64,000 nucleotides of DNA. Source: Trichostrongylus colubriformis (taxonomy: Eukaryota; Nematoda; Chromadorea; Rhabditida; Trichostrongylidae). Shown here piece by piece: positions 26,891-38,637 of the stretch. Made by a program: the position numbers and the translations under genes. The stretch spans positions 46,670,591 through 46,734,590 of the forward strand of contig OZ022258.1 in NCBI GenBank assembly GCA_963978905.1. Reading direction: 5' to 3'. The stretch's first letter is position 1; the number at the start of each line of letters is the position of its first letter. Under the pieces are notes generated by a model, which was not told the origin of the DNA, did not search any database, and saw nothing but the letters and a program-made list of their open reading frames with translations.

Positions 26891-26897
26891 ACTTCCA

Positions 26898-27005
26898 CGT
26901 TTCAGGACTGAAGAAGGTGTTAAACACCGAAATATCGCAAAAATATTCCAAAAAACTTTCAAGACTTTTGAGGGGTCTTTTGAGGCTTTTGTTTAAATAT
27001 TTTGT
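26898..27005 (+). repeat. Dispersed repeat R5, copy 1
   Basis: A block beginning TTTCAGGACTGAAGAAGGTG is followed by a GGTGT/ACACC stem-loop, GAAATAT, CCAAAAAACTTTCAAGACTT and TTTTGAGGGGTC. It matches 29401-29515 inverted, at roughly 85 percent by eye. CTGAAGAAGG...GAAA tails are found at the ends of some retroelements, including Penelope-like ones, but no reverse transcriptase is present. Confidence 0.7.
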
Positions 27006-27479
27006 AGTCTCAATTGCTGTTAAACAACCCAGAAAAAGTTGAATGAGCAGGGCTACAAAACTCTGGGAGATCCACAATACTCACATGGTCCCACCTATTA
27101 CCATTTCTTCGAGCGTCTGGGTTGATTTCTTCAGGAGAAACGCCTCAAGACCTAGTAAGAAGCTGAGACGCAATCAACGAGTTCATCTCATTTAGATTTC
27201 CTTATTTCTGGGCTACCAGAATACGCAGCTTGTACGTTGCTAGCGATTTCTGCTGGTTTTTATGACTCTTTTCTCGTTCAATCAAATTTCGTATAAGCCG
27301 AGACATGCGCATTTGAAATTAGGGGTTGCAAACCGCAAACCCATTCCGAACGACCTATAAGTGGAGGATGAAGAGCACTCATACCTTGAATGGCGTTAAG
27401 GACAAGCTCTCACCTATTCTTTTAGAAGCGGAATGGCGACTCTTATATCGAAGCTTCCTACAAATATATTTGAAAGCCT

Positions 27480-27800
27480 CTGGTCATGAATTGAAGGCAC
27501 CAGTATGGGTAAGGGAAAGTTGAGATCTGGGAGTACATGTCCTCTGAAAACAAATTTTCCACTTCAGGAGAGCTAATAAGTGGCGAAAATCGCATTGAAA
27601 AATGCAGCCTGGGGGGGGGGGTCTTATGACGACCCCGCAGCACGACATGTCGTCCTGCGGTTCTGCGGCCGGGGCGAGTCCCCGGGAGGGGCGGAAAAAC
27701 GACCGCGGCCGGCTGAATTTACGCCTCCCGGTGTCTTTAAAGACCCTGCTGGACTGGACAGGATTTCATCTCAGCTGCCGTGCAGGTGACAAATGTGCGC
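27480..27800 (+). repeat. Dispersed repeat R3, copy 4 (5' part)
   Basis: It shares GGTAAGGGAAAGTTGAGA, GGGTCTTATGACGACCCCGC and the G+C-rich middle with the copy at 12260. The pyrimidine-rich 3' half is replaced by other sequence from about 27700. A run of ten Gs sits at 27611-27620. Confidence 0.4.
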
Positions 27801-28034
27801 CATACTTTGCGGCATAAAAATTAGTAACGCAATGAAAACGTTCTTTTCTCAGCTTCGACGTGAAACATTAATCGTAAATCAATCGACGCTTGTCGCATAT
27901 TGCATCGAGTACATTTTGCACGCTATCAACTGATAGGTAGCTCTGACGATGACGACGACAACGTTGATGAGCCGTCTCCATGGCACTTGTTGCACTTTGA
28001 AGACGAAGTTGAGGAAAATTATGTGCATAGCCGC

Positions 28035-28534
28035 CCTTTCCTCACCCACGCGATGCGAGCCTCAGATTAATCTTCAGTTCTTTCAACTTTTCAGTTCGAC
28101 TTGTCAATCCGTGGAATCTTATCGGATTCAGTTACAAACCAAGGACGAGCAAATACCGCGCACTTTCGCCACTTTTCGAGGACAATGGTTGTCTGAAGTG
28201 TTGGCGTGGAGAGGTTTTCTGGCGTTTTTGTCAGTCTTTGTCTGTCACCCACACTTTTTTGGTTGCGCTAATTTACTTTTTTATTCAATTGTTTTTTTCT
28301 TCGGATTCAAGGTATTTGAGTCCATGTTCCTTCGGGTACCCCGCCCTTTGTCGGCGTTCCCACGTGACGTCACCGGAAGTGGGCATTCTCCCACATGACG
28401 AACCCAAAATTGACCCCGTGTACCCTAGTATTGAAGCGATTGAGTGCTATATTCGTAGTCTATTGATTGAATTACCTCTTCGACAAACTTTGGGCGTGCT
28501 GGCGCGCCAGGAGGTTTCGTGCCTGAAAATGTAA
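28035..28534 (+). CDS. Hypothetical open frame, about 166 codons
   Basis: One frame stays open from about 28035 to a stop at 28532-28534 and encodes a hydrophobic stretch near its middle (VALIYFFIQLFF). The sequence TTTTCAG at 28090-28096 could be an acceptor, and AAG followed by GTATTTGAG at 28310 a donor. Two other frames are also partly open, and I do not recognise the product. It may be chance or part of an unknown gene. Confidence 0.15.
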
Positions 28535-29197
28535 AATCCTACTCAAGAGGTAAGACTACCCTTTAGAACAAATTTTAGGCGAACTTGGTGATCAAACCCC
28601 TTCTGAAACCTTGGACTGTGGTGGTTTCGCATCAAGCAAATGCCATATTCGTATTCCTCGGGTCAATTTACTCTGGGATACAAGTTTACAACCAAATCTA
28701 AAGACCGAGAAACCTTCTGCTCACCGGCATCAGTTCGCGAAAATTTAACTCCGTGCTTTGAGTAGAGGCGATTTTTGAGAAGTTTTCCAATCTTTTGAAA
28801 AAGTCAGTATGCAGAGTAGAAATCAGGTGAAAGAGAGGTTCAAAGTACACTATACACTACAGTGCACAAAGGCAAAAATAGCCCATGAAAATGCACATTC
28901 CACCCTTATGTTACGTAAAACACTTCTAATTTCCGCCTTGAGATGATTATCATATAAATGCCTGGGAAAAAATGAAATGCCAGTCCTCCCACATAACTAG
29001 GGAAGCGTCAGACGTAATACTCGATTCCCTCGTGTAAAACTTGTCCTAGATTCTAAATCTGTTTCTAAACAATTTCCCCTAACTTTTCATCACATTTTTA
29101 TTGCGGCTTCATACTAGGATATATTCCTTGCACATGATTACCTAATGTGGTGCATACTGATTTTATTTTTGCCTCCTCCTCTGTTTAATCCAGCTTC

Positions 29198-29395
29198 AAA
29201 GTTAAAACGGAAGCTACCCGACTGCCAAAGATATTATGGCGCTGACCTGTGGAACTCGTACAGAGATGAGTCACTTCGCAAAGATGCTGAACTGCGAGCA
29301 AATCGGGAGGCTTCAGGCATAACTGGAACTGATTCCTGCTTTCCCGACCTTTTTTGTATACATACATCACACTTCCGAGATTGTTCAACAACAAT
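29198..29395 (+). CDS. Candidate exon of unknown gene
   Basis: After a possible acceptor (TTTAATCCAG, ending about 29193) a frame runs with balanced composition through KLPDCQRYYGADLWNSYRDE and ends near repeat R5. No ATG and no clear donor were seen, and the family is not recognised. It might be an eroded retroelement coding piece, since R5 follows directly. Confidence 0.2.
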
Positions 29396-29400
29396 AGAGG

Positions 29401-29515
29401 CTCTAGAATATTTATTCAAAGAACTCAAAAGACCCCTCAAAAGACTCGAAAGTTTTTTGGAATATTTCTGCAATATTTCGGTGTTTAACACCTTCTTCAG
29501 TCCTGAAACTATGGA
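29401..29515 (-). repeat. Dispersed repeat R5, copy 2
   Basis: Inverted copy of 26898-27005. On the minus strand it reads TTTCAGGACTGAAGAAGGTG, the same GGTGT/ACACC stem-loop, GAAATATTGC and CCAAAAAACTTTCGAGTC. Confidence 0.7.
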
Positions 29516-29529
29516 GGTTAGCTAAATTA

Positions 29530-30770
29530 TACAATATACATATCATATTATAAGATTATATGATACACATAGATATTTAAGTACTTCCGAAATTTATGTC
29601 TTCATGCCTTTGAGATCGTTGGACTGGTTGTAGGCTCATTTTTTATGAAAATGCGCTTTACTACTTCGACTATCTGTGGCACTAAGCGGGCGATTTTTTT
29701 TCTTGATTTTGGATGTCAAACGCCTTATGTTGTTCCTTTCTTTGTTTTATGCCAAGTGGCAATTAACTCCTTCCCTTTTTTATGCCAAATGGCAGTTAAC
29801 GAGAACACTTCGATTATTCCACTCGTTCTCCTCATATACATGCTGCATTCGGCCCTCGATGGATGGAAGCCGCCATCGCGAATTTTTACTTTTTTACCAG
29901 TGGATTCGAACGATGCTAGCTTCCAGTAACTTTCATGAAACTTCTTGAGAGACGAATGTGTTGATGAGGATTTTTCTGTGTTTCTGTAAGGAGTTTCAAG
30001 ACGAGGCATTATCATAATTTTTGTTTGTTTTTTAATACTTCTTGATTACTGCTATTTGTGTGGTCCTACCATGGTTTACTACCTCTAGTGGATCATGGGG
30101 TCTAAACTTCTATCAAGCAATATGAGGCTTCAACATTGTATTCGAAGATTACTGAAATTTCCAAGGATTTCCAGAAAATTCCAAAAAGTAAAAACTGGAT
30201 TTAGAGGAAAAGGACTAGGATAAGTAAGATTAACAGAAATCAAGAACACATGTACCGTTGGCGTAGTAGCTTCTTGAAAAGTTTACAAAGTCCTCATTTT
30301 TTTTTGCGGTTTTTTTTTGAGCCTTTTAGGAAGTGGTGTTGAATCTCTATGCTCATGAATCTATTTTAATTTTTAATGATATTGATTTGTCACGGAATTT
30401 CGTTGATCCAAAAGCTCCACATTGCAGTACGGGGATCAGGAATGTCTATGAAGGTCGTTGGGATAATGGGTTATGGGGAATGCTCAGGAATTCCAACCAC
30501 ATGCATACTTTCGGGCACCGTGCTAATCCATAGCACTGGCAAAGTCTCATACACTTCCGGTCAACGTCTTAATAGTATATTTGCCATTAATGGTCCTATT
30601 CAAAGGATGCAGAACTTCTGAAGGTACTCAGTAGTCATTAGTGACCTTCAGCTGTAGTGTTTTGATACTCAGCACTTTGATTATGCTTAAACTCATAATC
30701 GTTATGTAAGGTGAAATGATGATGGATTTTATGGTCTCTGAAGATTTATCCCAGGTGCCGAGGGAACTGG
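29530..30770. other. Intergenic DNA, no gene recognised
   Basis: Contains a diverged direct repeat near 29737-29801 (TTTATGCCAAGTGGCAATTA then TTTATGCCAAATGGCAGTTA) and otherwise nothing recognised. Confidence 0.4.
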
Positions 30771-30774
30771 CCGC

Positions 30775-31110
30775 TTCAGTACGATTCCCCCTGCTCTACG
30801 GTTACCAAATACGAACCCCTCCTTTTTTTGACTTCTACTAACCAGTAACTGTTGCCGGATAGTCTAGCTGCTATGTGTTCTATCGCTATGTACTCTTACT
30901 TGAAGCAAAAGATATTTATTTCGTATCTCCTCACACCCTTCGCTTCTCATCGCATAATGAAAGTCTAGATTCTAGCGCTTATCGCAATCCTCTGCAGCGC
31001 AATCCTCTGCACGGACTAGCTCCCCTTCCTTCTGGAAAAATACAACCCCCTGCCGAGGAATCCTCGACTACCGGTGTACCCTGCCCGGACATACATACTT
31101 TCACGTTTGC
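30775..31110 (-). repeat. Dispersed repeat R4, copy 2
   Basis: Minus-strand copy of the repeat at 905 and 54770. It has ACGATTCCCCCTGCT and AATACGAACCCCTCC words at one end, and GAATCCTCGACTACCGGTGT with CCTGCCCGG at the other. It contains a 15-base tandem duplication (GCAATCCTCTGCAGC) near 30988-31017. Confidence 0.6.
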
Positions 31111-31374
31111 ATAGGAGCGGTGCTGATTGTTACTAAGCATATGAACACAACAGCATGACGCTACTGTTTGCTTGAATCGGATTCAAAACGTAAAGTTCGA
31201 ATGCAAGTGTCTTCATATGAAATTTTGAAGTTGTCACACCAACGAAGAGCTCCTCTTCACCCCTTCTGGTAATCCTAATCGGATGTTTATAATCGGTTAC
31301 ATCTGATATGCCAAGTCATATGCAGTGATTGATGTCCAAAGTCATCCTTCCTTCTTAATTTCTCCATAGAATCT

Positions 31375-31605
31375 GTGGAACACTATGAAATCTTTTAGGG
31401 TCCCTGAAGCCGGCTGATTTGAGCTCTCGCCGTCCTCAGTCTACCCCGCCGGCTAGTGACGCAGAGGGGTGCGAAAAAGATAAGGGTTTCTAGTTTCCTA
31501 ATTCTTGTTTTTTAGTTGTTTTATTTCGTTGTTTCTCTACCACCACACTGCTGAGCACTATTCCACAGTCTGCGCAATTTACCGGTGTCTTTAAGTAAGT
31601 ATGCT
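31375..31605 (+). repeat. Dispersed repeat R3, copy 5
   Basis: Shares CGCCGTCCTCAGTCTACCCC, GGCTAGTGACGCAGAGGGG and the TTTCTCTACCACCACACTGC block with the copies at 1370 and 12260. Confidence 0.55.
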
Positions 31606-31684
31606 TCTACTGGGTATCAAATTCTAACTTAGAGGCCAAAGACATGCAGACCTGCTTAGTATCGGACCCCTCTGAGAACGTAGG

Positions 31685-31905
31685 GGAAATAGTGAAAGGT
31701 GGGGCATATCTCTCGTTCTCAAGGTGCGGGGATCAAATCCTGCATCAACGCCCGTCCAGGCCATCCAGGCCTTTCATACCTCCGGGCTCGGTGACCACCG
31801 CAAGTCATTGTATAGGCCATGTCACATTCACCAGCCACCACGATTCCGAATGGAAGTAGAACGTGCGACGCATCCCTGGAAGGGATTGATTGGTCTCAAA
31901 AGCTT
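31685..31905 (+). repeat. SINE-like repeat S1, copy 5 (best B-box)
   Basis: The head AGTGAAAGGTGGGGCA is followed by GTGCGGGGATCAAATCCTGC; GATCAAATCC differs from the pol III B-box at one position. Then follow GCCCGTCCAGGCC, GCAAGTCATTGTATAGGCCA, CACATTCACCAGCCACCACG and GATTGATT. The SINE identity is inferred from the tRNA-like head and the number of copies. Confidence 0.7.
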
Positions 31906-33090
31906 TGTCCTTTACACTTATTTTTTCTCTGCACAGAAAAAAATGGTCTACACAAACTTGCAACTTGGTTTGGTATGTGTCGTATCGCAGAAACATTGCC
32001 TATAAGCATTCAGTTTGACGTCACAAATGAGTATTTCGTAGTGAACAATAGCTATTCAGTGTTCGTGAAATAGCCAGTCATGTAAGGGCACATAAGCAAC
32101 GGTCGTCAAGTAAAATGGCCATATTCAGATGTGCTGCTAAAATAGCTGCCTCCAGTCTCACATTCTTAAAAGTTGGGATAGGATTTCAAGACTCCAAATA
32201 TCGTTCGATATCTGCCTCCATCTCCTCCTTCCATAACTAGGCTGACGACCACTGAGATTCATTGATGCCACATTTTATTTCTTCCTCCAATGAACTTCGA
32301 ATTTAATATCTTGCTTTCTTCGACATCTTTTTTTCTTTCTATGTTGAAACTAAAGGATATCATAATAAGCCTTGGCTAATCACGGAGACAGGGATATTCC
32401 AATTTCATGTCGAAATGCTGAAATTTAATATCCATGTCAGCCTTTTAGAAGGTACTTTACTTTACAACATTTATTTTACCAGCAAAATCCTAGACGGATG
32501 GAATGTTAATTGCCTCTGGGTTGAAATCAATCAAATGAGTCATGTCTAGGCTCTTGCATTGCCTTGTCAACACCATATCCCCCATACCTACATACATGCA
32601 TCTCTCTGGAGGATAGTTCTAGCTTTTACAGTAATCCAGCACCTATTGCTTATTTTGCCCAGCTCTTCAAATTTGCTGAAATCAGGAACATTAGTGCAAA
32701 AATGCCGGCCGAAACGATTGGTTCAAGCTGCCAAAATAGTAGATTTCTGCTCGTAGCCCCTGCCCAAGGTCAAGAGGAAATTTTGGCGTTCGTGAAATAT
32801 GAAATTCGATGCGCCAAGTAATGTCCCAGCAGATAAAATATTGGACGACGTGACCGAAATGCGTTAAGAGTAGGACTTAAACTGCATCCAGTTCGACCCA
32901 TCGCATCCCTAGTCAAAGAAGAATATGTACAGACGATCAGGGGCTATGCCAGCCAGTCGCGATCATTGCCCTTCTCTAGCAGCAAGTCGGCCAGTGAGCT
33001 CGATAAGGACCCCAAAAGCACGTTATTCAATGCGAATTCCGCCACAGATAATCTCTTCGTAACTGATCTTCACATAACGTCGATCCCAGC
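31906..33090. other. Intergenic DNA, no gene recognised
   Basis: An open frame at 32564-32821 (+) has reasonable composition (for example RFLLVAPAQGQEEILAFVKY) but no recognised family and no clear splice boundaries. Confidence 0.35.
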
Positions 33091-33092
33091 CA

Positions 33093-33499
33093 TAATACCG
33101 CTACTAATTCGTGGTCAATCGACGCCCAAAATCGTATACCCCATGGTTTTCCCGTCTTTTTGCTGTAACTTCCTTCAAAGATTCCCAAATATTTTGAAAA
33201 TGGTACCAATAGAAAGCTCTGATTGCGACGAATGGAATGGTTTTACGACTCCGTCGCGTCGTCGATAATAGCCCGTGGTGAAATTGGGGCTAAATTTGAG
33301 AAAACCTCTAAAATAATGCTAAAGGAGTCGAGAAATGCAGAAATTAGGCACACCATTCCATTCGTCGCAATCAGAGCTTTCTATTGGTACCATTTTCAAA
33401 ATATTTGGGAATCTTTGAAGGAAGTTACAGCAAAAAGACGGGAAAACCATGGAGTTTACGATTTTGGGCGTCGATTGACCATGAATTAGTAGCGGTATT
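33093..33499. mobile_element. Near-perfect foldback element, 149-bp arms
   Basis: The left arm (33093-33241) and right arm (33352-33499) are inverted copies with only a few mismatches, around a 110-base spacer. Matching words are TACCGCTACTAATTC, AATCGACGCCCAAAATCG, TTTTCCCGTCTTTTTGCTG and GAAAGCTCTGATTGCGACGA. High arm identity suggests recent origin or gene conversion. No transposase; no convincing target duplication was seen. Confidence 0.9.
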
Positions 33500-34174
33500 G
33501 TACACTTGCCTTCGTTGTCTCTACCGGTGCCTCGAAGGCATCATTCAAGACTTGGACAGATTTTCCGTGGATATGCTAAAACCTCGAATAGACTGCAGTG
33601 AAAGGGATCGTACAGTTGGGAGGCTAAGGAACTGTTCAAGAACAACGTTCATCACAGACTCATTTCTTATGATGACAGTCCGCATAACTCAAGCCCTTCG
33701 GAGTCTACCGTACTTCTGAGAGATAACAAATCTTGTAGCTCGATCCATTTCCACGTCCACTTTAGTGAATTATAAGCCATGTACTCTTTCAAGCACCTAT
33801 GCGAATTTGAATAATGGTAGAGGGCACGGCGCTTTGAGAAGGAGCGAACGGGCAAGGAATTAAACCGACTCTCCGTAACAAAGCTGTCGGAAATAATTGA
33901 TGTGAAAATACTCTCTAAACTTTTAGTTTAACAGTCGAATTGGTTCAAATAATAGCTCAATGTTACCCTTCACTGCTTTTAAAATTCAAGACTTCGAAAA
34001 ATTCAACAAATACTTTATCCGGAATTTTTTTTTAATTCAATACTTCGGAAGATTTAACGACTACTTTATCCGGCATCTCTCTTATGAACTACCCTTGTAT
34101 ATATAAAATAGGACAAAAGAACCTCTAGGGTGAATTCAGTCTTCTTTGACGTGTACTTACTTTTCGGAAATACG

Positions 34175-34441
34175 TGAATAGATTTTTGTGAACGAAGACC
34201 GACTGTGGCTAGTTCACCTTACGGTGATATTCGAGTGAAATTCGCAGGGCATGAAAAAGATGCTGTGAAGCTGCTTCAGCCAATAATAGCCCAATTCGCA
34301 TGGGAAGGTATCGACTATGATTGGTGTGTATTGAAGGCGGAGAAAACGACGAACATTGATGAGACACAGCTTGTAAACAAGCGCATTCCGCTTCCATTTA
34401 TACCCTTCTCCATAAATGTTCCCGATCATCTCCGCGCATAA
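34175..34441 (+). CDS. Hypothetical open frame, about 88 codons
   Basis: A frame open from 34175 to a TAA at 34439-34441 has even composition (GHEKDAVKLLQPIIAQFAW) and follows a TATATATAAAATAGG word near 34098. It has no in-frame ATG before residue 88 and no recognised family. The opposite strand is open over much of it too. Confidence 0.2.
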
Positions 34442-34499
34442 TACCGCAATTTTTTCCGAAGATGAATTTTTCAGGCGGAGCTCGTATGTATACTTCAAG

Positions 34500-35665
34500 A
34501 AAAACCATATATAAACCTATTAAGAGCTCCTCGTCGTCCATCATCCGCTCCACAATCTCATCTCTATTCATCCTATTGTACGTCTGATAGAGTAGGAAGT
34601 TAAGGATCGATTTCAATATGTCTCTTTGGTTACGCCATGCACTCGTGTCACTGAAAAATGTGTGGTTATTACTCTACCTCTCAGCAAGGATACTGAATTG
34701 CCTGGGTGTTTTATTTTTTAGTCAATTCTAACCCACCCCCCTCCTCCTCCTTCCCCCACCTTCCCCCTTCCTCCCTAGAAAGTCAGCTTCTACCGCATAG
34801 AGAGTTATTACTCTGACCTGGAACTCTTACCTATTATAACATTTTTGAATTATTCCAAGCATGATTTTGAAAATTTTGAGTGTGGCAGTATAGAAGGCTC
34901 TCGAAGCGTCAGATCCATGCGCATAAAAGCGTGCACGTCAATGGCTAAAGCCAGATTGGTTTAAAAATGGGTCAGCGTGAATATCGAGCCATTCACGATC
35001 ACTGGCAACATATCGGCACCGGCGTGAATATCGGCAACGTATTCGGCCAGAGCGCCACTACCTTCGCTTTGGAGACGGATATTCGAGTCTCCACGATAGT
35101 GAGCTCCCTAGAACCAAAACCAACTTCGATGAAGGTGCTCACGCTTCGAGCTGCACCCCGGTTCTACCGCCCGCGAAGTAAAAAAGACGATTGGCTACTG
35201 GCATTGTGCCATGCTTGTCATTTGCATTCCATGAGCTTCCGGAACGTTCTGTCGCGATGAAGATCTCACGCTTTTACTGTAAGGCAGAATTTATTAACCA
35301 TCGTAGTATGTTAAGCCAGGGCCCGGGCCGGGGGTGTACTCTATGCGAAAGTGCTCGTACAGTTTAACTTGAAACAGGGTTCGATCTTATTAACTCCACG
35401 GAGTCAATTGGCTCGCCAAGCTTCTAAGGTACTGCTACTTTGTCGTTATAATCGGATTTGATACGTTTTCATAGTATTATTATTCACCGAAAGCAATCAG
35501 AACTAATTAGGCAGCTAGTCGAATAAGCTTAATAGCGACAATTGCTCATCGAGACATCTCCCCTGACAATAACATGGTCTGCTCAATAATAATTTTATCT
35601 TGTCATTGTATACGACGTAACCGTCAACGAAATACGGCTTCTTCCATCGTTCTTCATCCATTCTA
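34500..35665. other. Intergenic DNA, no gene recognised
   Basis: Contains a C+T-rich tract near 34731-34782 and a G+C-rich patch near 35318-35335. No coding region or repeat family was recognised. Confidence 0.4.
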
Positions 35666-35670
35666 GTATA

Positions 35671-35870
35671 CAGGGGGTGCCAAAAAAGTAATTTTGCTCA
35701 CGGCTCCATCCGCCAATCATACAAAACATAGGGAAAGGATAGAGATAAAAGTATTGGGCAAAATACTCCCGAAATGTTCTTCTAAAAGCAAAAAACGGAA
35801 TGTTCAAGAACACCACCCAGTATGAATCCCCTTAGGTACCCAGAGTGAACGGACCTCAGCAAGGTTGTGA
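35671..35870. mobile_element. MITE M2, copy 2 (deleted and truncated)
   Basis: It starts after a TA with CAGGGGGTGCCAAAAAAGTA, the same terminus as the right end of 37511-38254 read backwards. It follows that copy inward to about 35814, then jumps over about 320 bases to GAACACCACCCAGTATGAAT and stops matching near 35870. The second terminus is missing. Confidence 0.75.
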
Positions 35871-35940
35871 GCGAGGGCTGTCTAAGCTGTGTGAGCATAG
35901 GAAAATGCAAATAAATGACCTTCTCTCTCGTCCTACAGAT

Positions 35941-36198
35941 CTAAAAAGCTCTTAGCGTTCCAAATGTTAGTAAAACAGTCATATCTTGTGCTACAATCCA
36001 AAAATGTTGGAATTTGAATGACCATACGGATACAGTAATCTCTTCTGTAAAGGCATGACCACCAAATTCTATAATCACGTCCGTGATATCTGCTATTGCC
36101 AAGAACATTTGAAGGACTTTTGAAGTGCCGATCGCGAGAGCTTCCGCAGCCAGACTCCCTGTGAATGGCTTCTTCATCAACTCAGCATACTGGGAACT
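35941..36198 (-). CDS. Candidate exon, product unknown
   Basis: On the minus strand, after a possible acceptor TTCCCAG (ending near 36199), a frame of about 85 codons runs to a TAG. It has even composition with a hydrophobic stretch (VLQMFLAIADITDVIIEFGG). That stretch is faintly like the second membrane segment of nematode seven-transmembrane receptors, but one segment is not enough to assign a family. Confidence 0.2.
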   Translation of the reverse strand, partial: SSQYAELMKKPFTGSLAAEALAIGTSKVLQMFLAIADITDVIIEFGGHAFTEEITVSVWSFKFQHFWIVAQDMTVLLTFGTLRAF

Positions 36199-36204
36199 AA
36201 TTTT

Positions 36205-37505
36205 ATAAGATTACCCCATGCACTTGATGACGAATAAGCGACTGTGACTGAAAATGCACCACTCGTTCTATCGTGCGTACATTATCTCCATGGGATCTAA
36301 AATAGCTTGAGGGATGCGTGCCATAGAAGGTACTAGTATGTTGTCGGTCTGTTTTCTTCGCCGACGCGACGCCGTTCTTGTGACAGTTGTCCATCATGTT
36401 TTCAAGCGTCGCATGACAATTTCCAGAGAAATCACTCACCGTTCAGTCAAAATTGAAACGACAACCATGAAAAAGCTCTATAAAAAGACGTATAGTATAT
36501 TTGACAACTAAAAAATAGTGTCCATTGAAGGCGGTTCTCCTTCAGGCAAATGGTGCAGCATCTGTCAGCTACTTTTTCTTCTTGCTTTTTCAGTAGTTAT
36601 TGGAAAAATTCGCACTTTTCGTGAAAAATTTGATTTTTGCGGGGTTGTTTACACGCAGCACTCTTCTTCTGATATTCCTTTCCTGATTTTAAAATCGTCA
36701 GAGCATTTTTTACGGTGGAACATTCAGGGAAAGAGAGTATAGAGTATGATGTCAAGATGGAGTTGGCTTTTCCCGTTAGACAATCACATTTTAGTTTGGA
36801 TGATGATGATCGTCGCATGCTAAGTGCAGGCTAACAAAGAAATTTCTATTTTATCATTTGCTTTTCCCTGCAAAATTTCGAATTCTCTCCACCTAATAGG
36901 CCCTGAACTTCCCAGGAGATCCACTATATTTTCTCGCTCATCACGGCGATACATCTCTAATGTGTGTGTGAAAATCCTCTTGATGTATGAATATTAAGTT
37001 ATTGACCCTCATTTATGGGAAGATTTAGCTTGTGCTTAGGTGAGGTCCACGAGAGAATTGCATTACCCATTAAGGCTACTCAAAGCTCCTTTTTGAAACA
37101 CTTAGGATTGTAGGCTTACTTTTTTTTGAAATTCCCATTTCAAATGTTGGTTTGTTGCATTGCAGAGGCAGCTCTCTTTCGATCATGTGGCATGTTTGAA
37201 TCCGGCAAGAGTACGGTCAGGTCCATAGAGCGCTACGCTACCCAGCCTGACTAGTCTGGGCTCGCAAGAACACTTTAGGGATTTTTTTTTCTAGTTTTTT
37301 TCCAAAATGTTTCTGAAATTCTCGTTGTTGCAATTCGACAGGTATCGTTATGTCTCAATTCCTGGCTGATCGATTCGTCAAGGGTCCATGGAGCTCTATA
37401 CCCAGCATGGGTACCGCGGATCACTTCTGGTTCCTCGCCTAACTGTCTACTTGACTGGCCACGCGTACGATGACAATCCAAAGACAGGAATCCTTTATTG
37501 GATAT
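36205..37505. other. Intergenic DNA, no gene recognised
   Basis: No supported coding region, RNA or repeat. Confidence 0.4.
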
Positions 37506-37510
37506 GTATA

Positions 37511-38254
37511 CAAGGGGTTCCAAAAAAAAAGTAGTTTTGTCTCCTCCACTTTCACCCCACTTTAGTCGAACTACAGCAAATTCTGTTGAGGTATTTTCAT
37601 CCCCAGATTGAAGAGCAGACCTCACTCTATCACTGTACTCCGTGGCAGCCTTCTGCACGAGTAGGAACGGGAGCGAGGAAAGAGTGAACTAGATGTGTCA
37701 CCTCAACTAGGCAAAATCCGAAATTTCGTCGCCCTCGTTCACAACCTTGCTGAGGTCCGTTCACTCTGTGTACCTAAGGGGATTCATACTGGGTGGTGTT
37801 CTTTAGGATCCCGTTTTTTCCGGGTTCCCAGCGCCCTTCGTTTCCAGGAGCCAAAACGTGCCCTTACCACTGAAACCCCTTCGGAGGCGGATTTGGGCAT
37901 GAAAAATGATACTTCGGATCATAGCAACCTTGTCCAAGCAGCAGGAGCTCTGTGACTTCCATGAACCGAAGGGCCAATCCTTAGGAAGCTTCCCACGAAA
38001 GACCTACTATGGAACACGCTCCTCTGGTTTAAGGGGACCTTGATACCGTGGGTGCTCTGAAGCCCGACTGCGCCGACTGAAGGTTCCATATTTTTATGAA
38101 AATGAAAGTAGTGAGTCTCAGCTTGTTCCTGCTTTTAGAGGAACATTTCGGGAATATTTTGCCCCAATACTTTCATTTCTTTCGTTTCCCTATGTTTTGT
38201 GTAATTGGGAGATGTGAGCCGTGGGCAAAATTACTTTTTTTTTGGCACCCCCTG
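37511..38254. mobile_element. MITE M2, copy 1 (TA-flanked, 744 bp)
   Basis: The ends are CAAGGGGTTCCAAAAAAAAA and, inverted, CAGGGGGTGCCAAAAAAAAA, each followed inward by GTA(A/G)TTTTG. Both ends are flanked by TA (37509-37510 and 38255-38256), as expected for the Tc1/mariner/IS630 superfamily. No frame resembling a transposase was recognised, so it is classed as non-autonomous. A shorter derivative is at 35671. Confidence 0.8.
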
Positions 38255-38637
38255 TATGTCACCGCAATCTACCAATGTCAAAATCTCTGACTGACTTCCT
38301 CCTAACTTCTGTCGGCTCGGATGAGAATCAGATTCCTATTGATGGTACAAGAATCCTATTGATCGATTTTATTGATATTATTGATCCTATTGAGCTGGTC
38401 AGAAGTTGAGCTCATGGAACTTCGAGAGAGCCCAGCTCTCCGTATGGCCGCCCTTTTATACGGTATCGAAGCAGAGCCGCAAGAAAGAATGTAATCATAA
38501 TCTAAAAGCATAAGCTTGATCAACCAGTAGATAAGCTTTTCACATTTCCCTTTACTCTATTTTACTTTTTATTAACAAAGAATTAAAGTGAAGTCTTTCT
38601 TGACTATTATTGCAGCGCTTCGCGATATCTAATCCTT

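Noticed and set aside
26898..26940. Active hammerhead ribozyme
   Set aside because: An extra A before stem II and the lack of a stem I go against activity; kept only as a low-interest observation.
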